Shown: positions 13,652 through 25,259 of the stretch, piece by piece
Layout: each line of letters begins with the position of its first letter
Numbering within the stretch: position 1 is the first letter of the stretch
Origin: Penelope pileata
Lineage: Eukaryota > Chordata > Aves > Galliformes > Cracidae
Assembly (NCBI GenBank): GCA_013396635.1
Contig: WBMW01001607.1
Coordinates: 204,452 to 268,451 of the forward strand
Direction: 5' to 3'
DNA: 64,000 nucleotides
Program-made: the position numbers and the translations under genes
The notes under the pieces: model-generated
The model's input: the letters and a program-made list of their open reading frames with translations, nothing else
What the model was told of the DNA's origin: nothing
Databases searched by the model: none

Positions 13652-16600
13652 TTATATCTTTTCACTGTCCAGTTAGTATTCAGAGCAGATAGCAAACAGT
13701 AAAAAATACCTAAAAGAAGACATGAAATCCCAGCTGAGCTGTCAAACTCCTAGCAAACAGATGTATATACATGGTTGAATTATTATGATAACTTCCTGTC
13801 TCTGAAAATACTGTATATTTACAGAATATACCACAAACCATTGAGATATTTTCATTCTACAGACCACAAAGTGTTATTTGCTCAGGATGAGGTGAGGCTT
13901 GCATGAAACCAAAATAATAATATAAAAGGTAAATAATATATAAACTAGAGAAGCATGTGGACAAAATTGAACCAAGGGTGAACCAAGGCTGCCTTCTAGT
14001 GAAAACAGTCCACATTAAACATTTTATCTAGCAAAACAAAAATGTTGTATTTTGATGTGGAACTAAGTATCCTTCTTGGAAATTCAATAAAACATTTAAT
14101 CTTTGGCCCCTCAAGAAGGAAAATAACTTCCTTTTGATTTCATAAGCTGAGAAAAAAAAATTAACATCACCAGCCAGAGATGTTGACAGAGAACAGGGTG
14201 AGAGAAAAATATTGTTGCATTGAATGGAATTCCATGGGTCTTTTTTACATTTTCTTTTTAATTTCTACTACAAATAAAAATAAATAAATAAATGGAGAAA
14301 CGTGTTAAAATCCTTGAGTTGTACATATCATCATAACTTTTTACATATTATCATAGATCAGTATGTTTACACACTTGATGTATTTTTATACATAAAATTG
14401 CTGTGATGTCAAGGTCCCAGGAAATTCAGTATGAAATAAGTCTTTGTGTGTATTTTCCCACAGCACTGGAGATGTTCAAGAGAGTCTGCAGAAAAGCTGT
14501 GGATGACAACACGACACCTTAACACAAAGTCATCAGTTCAGTTTCTTTTTTCTCCTCAGACTTCTCAAACTTTTGCTTAAGAGATAAAAATCCCTCAGTA
14601 ACAGCCTCATCTGCAATACAAGTCCCCCAGTAAGTAGTATGCCATGTACAGAATTAACTTTTTATGTTACAGTTCTCCAAGTTTACCTGCCAAAGATCAT
14701 CAAGCCAACTAAATGGATCAGCTAATTGCCACCCCTAGTCTGAAAAAGGAGTCCCAGGACCTGGGCTGCTAAAACAATCCAGAAATAGAAGACATTTCTT
14801 AACTGCGTCATGACACACTGCATACAGGCACCAGTCATGAAGTGATCCCATGTCTGGACTTTTCTGCATTAAGACACAAATGGATTGAGAAAATCAATTT
14901 CCACCTGGGGAAGTTTTCATATGAAACATGAACATAGGCATATATTGATTCTCAAACATGAAATCTTTATCTAGCATTTTTCTGTCCATGAATTTTCAGA
15001 AAATAAAAACTCCTTGAATATTTATTATATCCCTGTGACTAAGGATGGTATAACAGGCATTCACTTAATCTCACACTTAAAAATATAAGAAATAAAATCA
15101 TATAATATTTGTAGACTGCTGTTAAAAAAAAAAAAAGCAATAATAACAGAGCAATAGCAACTGAAAATAGGTCAACCTGCTCAAAGGACTGATATCAGAA
15201 AAGATCAGCAAAATTTTGCCTTTTTGCAGCCTATGCTCAAAGTAAGGAGTATTTGTTTTCTAGCTTGAAAATCTAGTCCACGAAATATTTTCAATGCTAG
15301 ATAAATATTTACTTAAAGAAAATAAAAATACCCTCCCCCCAGAATCAGTCAGCTTCTATTGAACAGTGAAATACGACAACATTAAAGTTTGAAGACATTT
15401 GTCTTTAAAACCATATTTCTCTTCCAAAGAACATGTAGCCTAACCTGCCAAAATTAAAGGTTTGTCAGATGTTAGTTCACTTGCTGTAATACAAGTAAAG
15501 GTCAGAAAGCAAACTGAAAGAAGAGTCCAGACAGCTTTAACCTCAAGGCTTTACATTATTCCAAGGGACAGGGTTATCAGTCATTATTTCCTATAAAAAA
15601 AAAAAGAACTAATATACAGGAAAAAAAATCACAAGAGCTAACATTTAAGGATGTGACAAGAGGCTACTATTCTGATTTTGTAAACAGTTTTAAAATCATC
15701 TGAAACAGAATAGCATCGACCTTACTTGAAGATTTAGATTGTATTTTCAGCTTCCAAAATAGCCTGTGATCACAATTGATCATAAATTTCTTAACTATTT
15801 AAAGAGATGAAGATGAATTGGAACAAAACAATAAGCAAACCTTCAACATTTCTTTATATTAAAAAAAAAAGCGGACAAAAATCAGATATTTTAACTATTA
15901 TAATTTATCTGCATACAATCTTTTGGATTGAGTTAATCATTGTTTTACTCATGATACTTCCATAAAGTTAAATCAATATTTTACACAAAAATAATGAAAA
16001 AATACAAGCTGTTTGAAATTCATATCTTCTTCATAAAACTATGAGTAAACGATATTGCTAGTAACACTACTACTGCAAGTAGTGAAAATTTTAAAGAGCA
16101 TTTAGATTAATAGAAAACTTTAAAAAGAATAAATAAAAATCTGTTGCAGAACAAGCCTAGATGAAAGGCATTCACTATCATAAAACAAAGTGATAAAAAA
16201 CTCTTAAGCAATTTCATGCTCAGTCAGCCTAGATAATTTCAAACATCCTCAGAAATTAGGGAAGACTCCATTACAGAGGCAACCATACACAATATGTCTT
16301 TACCAATAGTTGAAGTAAAAGATGAGTCAGGAGAGCCATAACTGCAAGATCTATGTGAACAAGTATTAGATAAAAAAATAACAATGGACATGAACACACA
16401 GAAAATTATTGAGTAACAGCCTGCCCTCAACACAGAAAATACTTTCTTTTCACTCATCCAAAAGTCACTGGGAGAAAATTCTATTTGCTGAAATTCTGAT
16501 TGTTTTGACGCGTAAGAGCATTTTGAGTCTAAAATTGATTATGAAATGATTTCATATTTGACATAAAAAGCTTGAGAGCCCTGGAGAGGCAAAGCTTGAT

Positions 16601-19429
16601 GCTTTCCAGTAATTTTATTTTTTAGGGAGAAAAAACAAAAACAAAAACAAAACAAGTAGAAAACTTATTATGAGCAATGATGAAGTCTCCCAATATCTCT
16701 GTGTATTCAAGGAATACATATCAATTCTCACTTTTCAAAATTTAATAGTAAGAGAAATATTGTCCTCCAGATTTTGTGCTACTACATGTAAAATAAACTA
16801 ATGAACCACATAAACCAAAAAAAAGCCCCTTTCTCAATTTTCATTATGTAAATCTGTGATTTTTAAATACTCTTATAAAAGTGTTTAACAATTACGAAAC
16901 AAATATGCCTCTCTTCTGTAAACTATTTCTAATGTAGGAACTGAACACGAAGGACACCAGAAGCATCCTGTTTTCTTGAGATCCACTCTGATGCCCTCTT
17001 TACAACTGAATTCATACTCTCTATACTTTTCAACCATTTCTATATACACAAAATTGAAATATTCAGTAGAATTAAAATACACAGCTCTTAGAAAATCTCC
17101 TTTTAATGTTCAGAAAGCAACAAGTTTACTTTTTCTTCCCTTTCCAGAAATACGTGGTTTTTGTTAAATACATCTGCAAAGTTGTATTTTCCTCTGGAAA
17201 ACTCCTTCAGAACATTTAAAATCAATTCTGCTCATTACCATACCATCTCTCTAATGCTATTTAACTTATTTGTCCTCATATCACTGTCCTGTAGGAAAGA
17301 AAAATAGGCCAGGGAGGTAATACATGACTTGTTCATGATGCCACAAAAGATGTTAAGCAAAGAAAATTGAATCACGTTTTTCTCACACCATCTCCCAATC
17401 TCTTAAGCATATTATTTTGCTGAATAATTTAAGTTCACTTTCATATCTTGCAGATACTCTTGAAATAAAGTATCCACTTTTCCATGCCATATTAAAACGA
17501 AGAAAAAAATCTTCGTGAAGGACAGAAATCATTTACATATAAAGCTTCTATACAATTTCTGTTTCTTGTTAATATTTTGAATTAAAAGTTGTGAAACCAC
17601 CAAAAGCAAGCACTTCAAGAAATGGCAAAACATCCATTTACACACTTTCAGTTTTTAGTAATTTCTCACAAATGCTGTGTGTTTCAATCTCTCTTCTACA
17701 CAACTGAACATTTGATGTTTTTGAGTTGGCAACAAAAGTTCTCCTTGCACCCCATCTGACACTAGCTTTCAGCTAATTAAATAATTTCTTTATAAATACT
17801 ACGTAAAAATCAATACTTTAATGGAAAAGACATGCTGAGAGCTAACTGAACCTTTTGAGACAGAGTATGGCCTACAGGGAGGCGAGTTACTGCAGTACAA
17901 GTCTTAAAAGCAATATAGGATGAGCCAGCTATTAATCTTCCTCCCGGTCTGAGGAAGCACGTTTTGCAGGAAAAAGCTGTCTTTGGGTAGATTAATGCAA
18001 TGTATATTCTGCTCTCCAGCTGCTAGTTCCCTTGGGGAAGCCAGCACTACCTGTAACATCATCACCAGTCCCCACCTGCATTGTAGCTCCTGCACAAGGC
18101 CCCCAAAATAAAATATATTGAAAAAAAAAAAAAACCACATCACAGTAAACATGCAAAGCGATCAGTCACAACCCACTCTAAAATGTCTACTGGAACTATG
18201 AGTAGGAGCATCCAAGAAAGGGACACTGAGAGAACATATTGGAATTTATTCTTCCTTACTTGGTCTCTCATAGAATACCTACATACTAGAATTAAAAATC
18301 CTCGTATTCTATGGAACGGAGAACAGGACATGGCAACAAAAAAAGAAAAAGCTTACAGTTAAATTGTCTTGTCCTGACCAGAAACTAACATACTGATTTC
18401 CTACTGGTCAGGATCTGCAAAAGTATTTTGCATTGTGCATTAAAATCTAAGGGTTCATCATAATTTAGTACAGTAATTATTTTAATGTGATCATACCAAT
18501 TAAAGATGATGCATGAGTAAGTCCACGAGATAAATACAATTTCAGGCTCCATATCCATGAATATGCACTAAACTCCATGCTTTTACTGCATGCCCCTCAG
18601 GAAAGGTTTCTTTTCCTTCCTCTCTAAATAGAAAAAAATGTGAGAAAAAATAAGGCTGTCTTTCTTGTACTTAATATGGCTCACTGTTGCTTTGCATATG
18701 TTCTTTCTGCTATTTCAAGATACTGTTGGCAGAGTAGCATACCTCAACACTGTTTTTATCACAGTGTGAAAAACACCAGATGTACAAAATTAAAGTTCAA
18801 GTTAATCAAAATATTGCTTGACAAAGCAAATAATTGAATTGCACTTTCAATGCACTGTGGTAGACAATAATTAACATGCAGCATCTTCAACATTTGAATA
18901 CAACTTCCAATTTCCGTTTTAACATCACAGAATGCTGTCTACACATTTTTTAATGGCACCCCTGATAATAATATATTCTGTTTTTAATCATATTCCACGT
19001 TGCAGGAAATGAAGCTTGCAATTTTCCCAGGTGCTTACCAAATTACTACTGCAAGCTAATTCTCATCCCCCAAGTTAAGAGTTTCAACAGTGTGCCCATT
19101 AACAGCCTTCTTATGTTCTTCCTGTACAACAGAAGGTAAGTTAATATGTACTTCAATTATATCCAGTTTGTGCATTTATAGCACCCTGTGGGCAGCACTA
19201 AGAAGGCTGTAAATGTACTTATACTGCTTCTTTAATGCTCTACTGTATTACAGGAGAGAGAGAAAAAAATACTGTATTATTTTATCAAGAGATTCAATAA
19301 GGAACTCAACTTTGCTGTATCGATTAAGGAAGGCTGCTAAGGTTTGGCACTCTCTTTACTTGCTACAAGAAGAACATGTGCAAACTTGATTTTTACACAT
19401 ATTTTTTCTTCTTCACGTATGCGCCCAAG

Positions 19430-19660
19430 TACATTATTAAGCCTGTATTTGTCAACTTTAATAAAATGAACATCAACTACATTTTCAAGTGTTGTAAACT
19501 CTTAAATTAAAATGGAAGACATATTGCACAATTGCTTCTTCTAATTGAATCTATTGACCTAACTGAACAATGTTCTAAAAGACAGCATTCTATTTTTGCC
19601 GTGTTTGTTAATTTTGTTGCAGGCCAACCTATTTAATTAAGTGCACAGTTGCACTCATAC
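19430..19660. other. Candidate conserved noncoding element
   Basis: An AT-rich, non-repetitive block with intact complex sequence and homeodomain-like cores (AATTGAAT, TTTAATTAAG). It resembles vertebrate conserved noncoding elements in style. This is an impression from composition only; no alignment could be made. Confidence 0.2.
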
Positions 19661-21149
19661 AATTTTTATTTTTTTCTTTTCTATTTCAAATGCTATGTTC
19701 ACCTACTAGTGGTTCACAAAGTAAATGCATACTCATACTTTGTGTTTTATGACTTTGTTTTTTTTTCAATGATAATCACTTTCCTTCTTGCTCTGTAGGG
19801 AAAATTTTCCAGAAGCTTTGGAAAACAAGCAAACAAAAAGATCAACAACAACAAAACTGTGTTAAAATGAAATAAGTTTCAAAAATGTCATAGCACCTTG
19901 GGAAGCAATATAAACCTCTTCTGTTTTATGGGACATGATACCCTGTATTTCCTGTAGTTAGGAAAGAAATTCCTCACAGAAGCTTATATGCAAATTTACA
20001 AACAAACATAGTTTGAAAAATATTTCCTCTCAATTTTCCTTCAAATAGTTCTTATTATTTAAAATTGCAAAATGAAAAAATGGATTTCATTATTGCTAAT
20101 ATTTAGATTTCAGAAGACAACTGTTATTTTCAGATAACTTAATGCTTTCTTTTGTCCCTGCAATTTCAGTTTACCATTAAAAACAAATGAATAAACAAAA
20201 CCAAAAACTGTATTTCAGAAACTATAATCCACATGTATGTGTCAGATTATAGTAGAAAAAATACATATCCAGTGTTTTTTTTTCAAGGAGTATGGTTTTT
20301 AGTAGCAGTCTACCTGATGTAAAGATTATATGCATGACAACATTGGTAGTTTTTCTACTTTATTTTCATCACTTACGAAATTACATACACATAAGGTACC
20401 TCTTTACATTTACCACTGACAAATAGCGAAGTGATCCTCATCAGCAAAAATCAATTCAAGAGGATTTTCTGTTTTCATGTCTTGGAGAATGTATTCTTTG
20501 CATGAAGTTTGTGTCTCATCAACAGGACATCAAATCACTTTTGTATGCTGCTCACTTCTTCAGAAGTCTTCAGTTTGGAATCTAAATGTCTACAAAATCT
20601 AACATGCATTTTCATCCATGAATTACTACACAAACTCATTAAGATTATTTCTTTTTAAAATTACTTTTTAGCCTTTTATTTTCTATCCCAAGTTTATAAT
20701 ATTAATTTTCTTCTTTTCCAAGACTACGGACATTCTGAAGTGCTTTTGAGGCAAATGTTAGGTAAGAACATCTTGGTCCTTCTGATATACCAACCTAGGT
20801 ATGTATACCTTCAAGTGAACTAGAGGTAAACCATCAGCTTTTGCCTTTTCCTGGCCAAGACTAAGAAACAGAAAATCTCAAGAGTGTATTCTACCATAGA
20901 TTCCATTTCATTAGCTTCTGTGCTAATTTTGACTATTTCTTAGCCCATCATTAAAGAAGATAATGTAAATTAATTTAAGAAATATATGAAACAGTAGAAA
21001 TCAAATAATAACAATAAATAACAATAATAAATTTTTTTCTTCTTCTGATTCATAATGTTAGTTATGGGTGTTCACTAAAGATTAATTTAAAAACAAATAG
21101 TCAGTCTTTCTCAAACATAAATAAGCTCAAAAGACAAAATGCCGCACAT

Positions 21150-21290
21150 GCCAATCTAGTCTCATTTTCCCACATTGTTAATGAATGGCAGTACAGAATG
21201 TTTTGTAAAAGCTTCAGTTTAATTAAGGCCAATTAAATTAAGGTGAATTAGGTAAGTCAGTGAATGTGAAACAGCACTTGTTTAAATCCC
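21150..21290. other. Candidate conserved noncoding element with TAATTAA cores
   Basis: The block around 21215-21255 carries repeated homeodomain-type cores: AGTTTAATTAAGGCCAATTA followed by AATTAAGGTGAATTAGG. The sequence is of high complexity and not derived from any repeat seen here. Clusters of TAATTA cores are common in developmental enhancers. Enhancer activity is inference. Confidence 0.25.
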
Positions 21291-22262
21291 CTTTACTGAA
21301 ACCAAATCCAAACTCAAGTGCATGTATGAGGTCTATACTGAATCCAAAAAGATTTCAGTAGTCTATTACATTAACAAACAGGGAAAACATAAAAGTAATA
21401 TGCACTTGGACACTGTGATAAGTAAAAATAAATTTTAAAAATAAGCAAATCTATAAATTTCTGTTAATTTTTATTTTATCAGGAGTTACAACGTTATTTC
21501 TTAAGGTATAAGAATAGCAGTGTGAGAAATACATCATTTGGTTTTTCTCCTCAATTTTTGTTGTACCTTTTTCTTTCATGCATTCAAGGAATGGGATGTG
21601 TCCCATTGGATTTGTTGCCTCAAAATGAAATGTTTAAAACAAACAATATGAATGGAAAATGAGAGTAGTATTCTCACATTCAGTAGTAAATTCTGTCATT
21701 TACTACTTTCACTAACTAAATTTAGAAGTTCGCCTTCTCATTGAATTTTGTGTTACTGTTCTTATAGAGACAATGGAAAACAGTAACCATCCTGAATAAC
21801 TACTCAGTAAATGAAGTTAAGTCCACATTTACACTAGCCTTTGAACAACTGTTTTTCTCGATTTATTCTCTACAGAGAATCTAGCTGCACTATTCTATTT
21901 CAAATAAGTCCTAGTTTGAAAGCAAGACATTGACTCAAATATAAGAAATATAAGATGGCCTTTTTTTAAAAAATAAATAAATAAATGAGGACTGAAAAAA
22001 TAAGACATTGCAGTTACTCTGCTTCTGCTACCTTCTGTGGGAAAGCTTTATTAGTACTATCCTAAAAGCTGGATAGTGCAGCCACAGACAATAAATCACA
22101 GCTTGAAAGTAGAAGCTAGCAGCCTTTGTTGGCTACATCTGCCTCCATAACCCATTTGGGTATTCTCAACACAAATCGTGCTAAGACTCAATCTATGTGG
22201 ACCAAAGACACTAGGTACAGGTCTGAGTAAATCTCATTGGCTCAGGAGAATCTGTAGTTTTT

Positions 22263-23180
22263 TAGAATCATAGAACCATAAAGGTTGGAAAAGACCTTTA
22301 AGATCTAGTCCAACATACCACCAATATTGCCCACTAAACCACGTCCCTTAATACTTCATCTAGACATTTCTTAAACACCTCCAGGGACAGGGACTCCACC
22401 ACCTCCCTGGGAAGCCTTTTCCAGTGCCTGATCACTCTTTAAGAGAAGAGGTTTTTTCCAATATCCAACCTGAACCTCCCCTAGTGCAACTTGTGGCCAT
22501 TCCCTCTAGTCCTGTTGCTAGTCACTTGGGAGCAGAGGCCAAGCCCAGCCTAACTACAACCTCCTTTGAGGGAGCTGTAGAGAGCAATAAGGTCTCCCCT
22601 GAGCCTCCTTTTCTCCAGAATAAACAATTCCAGCTCTCTCAGCTGCTCCTCAAAAGAACTTGTGCTCCAGATCCCTCACAAGCTTCATTGCCCTTCTCTG
22701 GGCACACTCCACGGCCTCAATGTCTTTCTTGTAGTGAGTGGTCCAAAACTGAATACTGTACTCAAGGTGCAGCCTCACTAGAGGTGAGCACAGGGGAAAG
22801 ATCACCTTCCTTGTCCTGCTGGCCACACTATTTCTGATGCAGGCCAAGATGCTGTTGGCCTTATTGACCACCTGGGCACACCACTGGCTCATGTTCAGCC
22901 AAGCATTGACCAACACCCCCAGGTCCTTTTCCTCCGCAGAGTCTTCCCCAGGCCTGTAGCATTGCATGCGGTTGTTGTGACCGAAGTGTAGGACCCAGCA
23001 CTTGGTCGTGTTGAACTTCATCTCATTGGCCTCAGCCCAGCAATCCAGCCTGCCCAGATCCCTCTGTAGGTCCTTCTTACCCTCAGGCAGATGAACACTT
23101 CCTCCCAACTTGGTGTCATCTGCAAACTTACTGAGAGTGCACTCAATTCCCTCATCTACATCATCAATAAAGATATTTTT
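22263..23180 (-). mobile_element. CR1 LINE, 5'-truncated copy with ORF2 remnant
   Basis: The plus strand begins 'agaatcatagaaccataaag', the reverse of the CR1 3' end. The minus-strand frame at 22650-23108 (152 codons) encodes the region after the catalytic palm: an LDCWAEANEMKFNTTKCWVL stretch, then EEKDLGVLVNAWLNMSQ and the LVRLHLEYSIQFW motif, ending in AQRRAMKLVRDLEHKFF. These are CR1 ORF2 hallmarks. A frameshift follows LEHK, so the C-terminal end is out of frame. The copy is truncated just upstream, around 23176, before the FADD catalytic motif. Confidence 0.95.
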
Positions 23181-24702
23181 TAATGAATTAGTAAAATGTT
23201 TTCAATTTTGCTGGCAAATTCTCAAATAACAAAAGAGAAAGGAAATGATATTGAAAAGATTGACTACATAATACTGCATTTAAATGTTTAATAAATAGGT
23301 TAAGATTCTCATCACTAATCCGCTGTGACTACTCCACAGTTGCTTTTTGAGCAGGTCAGCTGTTGACAATGATTTTGACAGCAATAATAACATAGTTCTT
23401 AAAAGGGATACAGAAAACATATACACACTGCACAGAAGATCTAGGACTGTTTCTTGGACATAAACATGCAGCTTATTTGCCTTCTGGTCATACAGAATAT
23501 ATCAGCTTAAACATCATGACCTATTTATCAAAAGGAGTCCTCTACAGTAGCTCTTGTGTATATGCTATCCTAAATTCTCTTGGAATGTTTTCACATAGGA
23601 ATACTGAAGGATTAAGCTATGATTATATGCAAGTTCTTTGTTCTAATACAGTGATGACAGGCACAAGAACTGTTATCTAGGTTATGATAAAAGAATATAT
23701 ACTGGTAGGAAATATACGTTCAACACACATAGTAAATCTCAGTATACGTGCCTGTGTATATACACCCATACTGACAGAAAGTTCAATACATATACACAGC
23801 CTGAGATGCCATTACTGATAAGTACTGTTATATATAATGTTATCAGTATACCCTTCCAAGTTATATGCCTTCAACTTCAAAGCTTCATTCATTCCTTCCT
23901 CCAAAACCATATTTTTTCTTATTTGTCTTTTTACTAAAGGAAACAATAACAAGGTAGACATACAAGCTATGTTTTGGAGAAATTTCTTATGCTTGTGTTT
24001 ATCATGGAAAGAAATAAATCCCTCACACACATTGTCACTATAAGTATCATCGCTGTTAACATGATGGATCCCTGATCCTGCCAAAACCATAATGCCAACG
24101 ACTTGAAACATCTTTCTAATAAGAAAGAATCTCAGAAGTCTAAGTTAACTACAATAACTACTTTCTTACTGACTAATTTATTTTAATTTAGAGAAAACTC
24201 AGAATGGAACTTGTCACATTTAGTGGTGGAAAGGTGGTACCTTCCCTTTAGATTTGTTCATTCAAGTAAAAGAACCTGCGGAATACTTTTTGTTGTTGCA
24301 ACAACCACAATCACTCAGGATGTCTAGAAAAATAGAATTTGCACCCTGAAAGTCAGGATATGTAAATCTTCCATGCCTGATCTCTATTGCACTGCAGGCT
24401 TCCAGATTGATTATAACTTCAGCTCCCTGCTGAACCATATGCTCCAGAGATTTTCCCTTCCCAATCTCCCAGGAGCTCTTGAGGAAGGAACAACCTCTTC
24501 TCTCCTATTGGACCTTCACCTAGCCCAGAGGGTAGCAGCCTGGTTGGATCAAGCCAATAGGTCTCTGTTCTGCTACTTTCTCACTTACTAGAAAGAGCAT
24601 AATTATATGCAACACAGAATAATGGAAGTACCATCTATCTCAGCAAGCAGTTTGTTAAAATTAGCTGAGTAGCTTCTGTATCGATACCTATTTTTAACTT
24701 AA
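23181..24702. other. Unique AT-rich sequence
   Basis: No repeat or gene recognised. The longest frame (23812-24111, minus strand, 99 codons) has no recognisable domain and no plausible splice context. Confidence 0.6.
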
Positions 24703-24707
24703 CATGT

Positions 24708-25254
24708 TGTTGTGGTTTGATCCAGCAGATAGTTATGTACCAGACAGTCATTCACTCACCCCCCTACCCCCAGTGGGATGGGGGGAAAGAATTGGGAGAA
24801 AATACCATAGAACTTGTGGATTGACTATTTACTAAGACAGAAAAGAAAGTAAATAGAAATAGCAGTAACTATACACAAAGTGATACACAAAGCAATTGCT
24901 CACCACCCACCGACCAATGCCCAGTCAGTCCCTGAGCAGCAGCCCCTCCCCCAGCTAACTCCTCTTCCTTATATTTACACAATGTCATGCAGTATGGAAT
25001 ATCCCTTTGATCAGTTTGGGTCAGCAGCCCTGGTCCTGTCCCCTCCCAGCTCCTTGTGCCCCTCACAACCACTTTACTGGCAGAGCAATACAAGAAGCTG
25101 AGAAACTGAAATGTTCTTGGCTCTTTTCAACACTGCCCAGCAACAAGTATAAACAATTGGTATGTTATCAGCTTTTTTCTTCTAGAACCAAAACATAGCC
25201 TCATAGCAGACACTATGAGAAAGACAACTTCTGTCCCACGTAGAAACGAAGACA
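24708..25254 (-). mobile_element. Solo LTR of an avian ERV (TGTTGTGG family)
   Basis: The plus strand starts TGTTGTGGTTTGATCCAGCA and ends AACGAAGACA. The flanking 5-mers are identical: CATGT at 24703-24707 and at 25255-25259. On the minus strand the element starts TGTCTTCGTTTC, and a TATA-like ATATAAGGAAGAGG lies near 24965-24978. The same arrangement occurs in the plus-strand copy at 62969-63482, which shares the unusual TGTCTT start and a nearly identical GTGTCTGCTA...GTTTTGGTTCTAGAA segment, so the two belong to one subfamily. No viral internal sequence is present, so it is a solo LTR. Confidence 0.92.
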
Positions 25255-25259
25255 CATGT

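Larger units (their letters stand above)
11191..22262. other. Long unique AT-rich block, no recognised genes
   Basis: About 11 kb without a recognised interspersed repeat, unusual beside the repeat-dense second half of the window. It holds a compound microsatellite (13591-13651), short TAAA-type repeats near 14275-14292 and 21968-21985, and AT-rich blocks at 19430-19660 and 21150-21290 that look like conserved noncoding elements by composition. No frame exceeds about 90 codons. Confidence 0.6.

Noticed and set aside
22424..22837. 137-codon plus-strand frame
   Set aside because: It is antisense to CR1 ORF2 in the minus-strand copy at 22263-23180.
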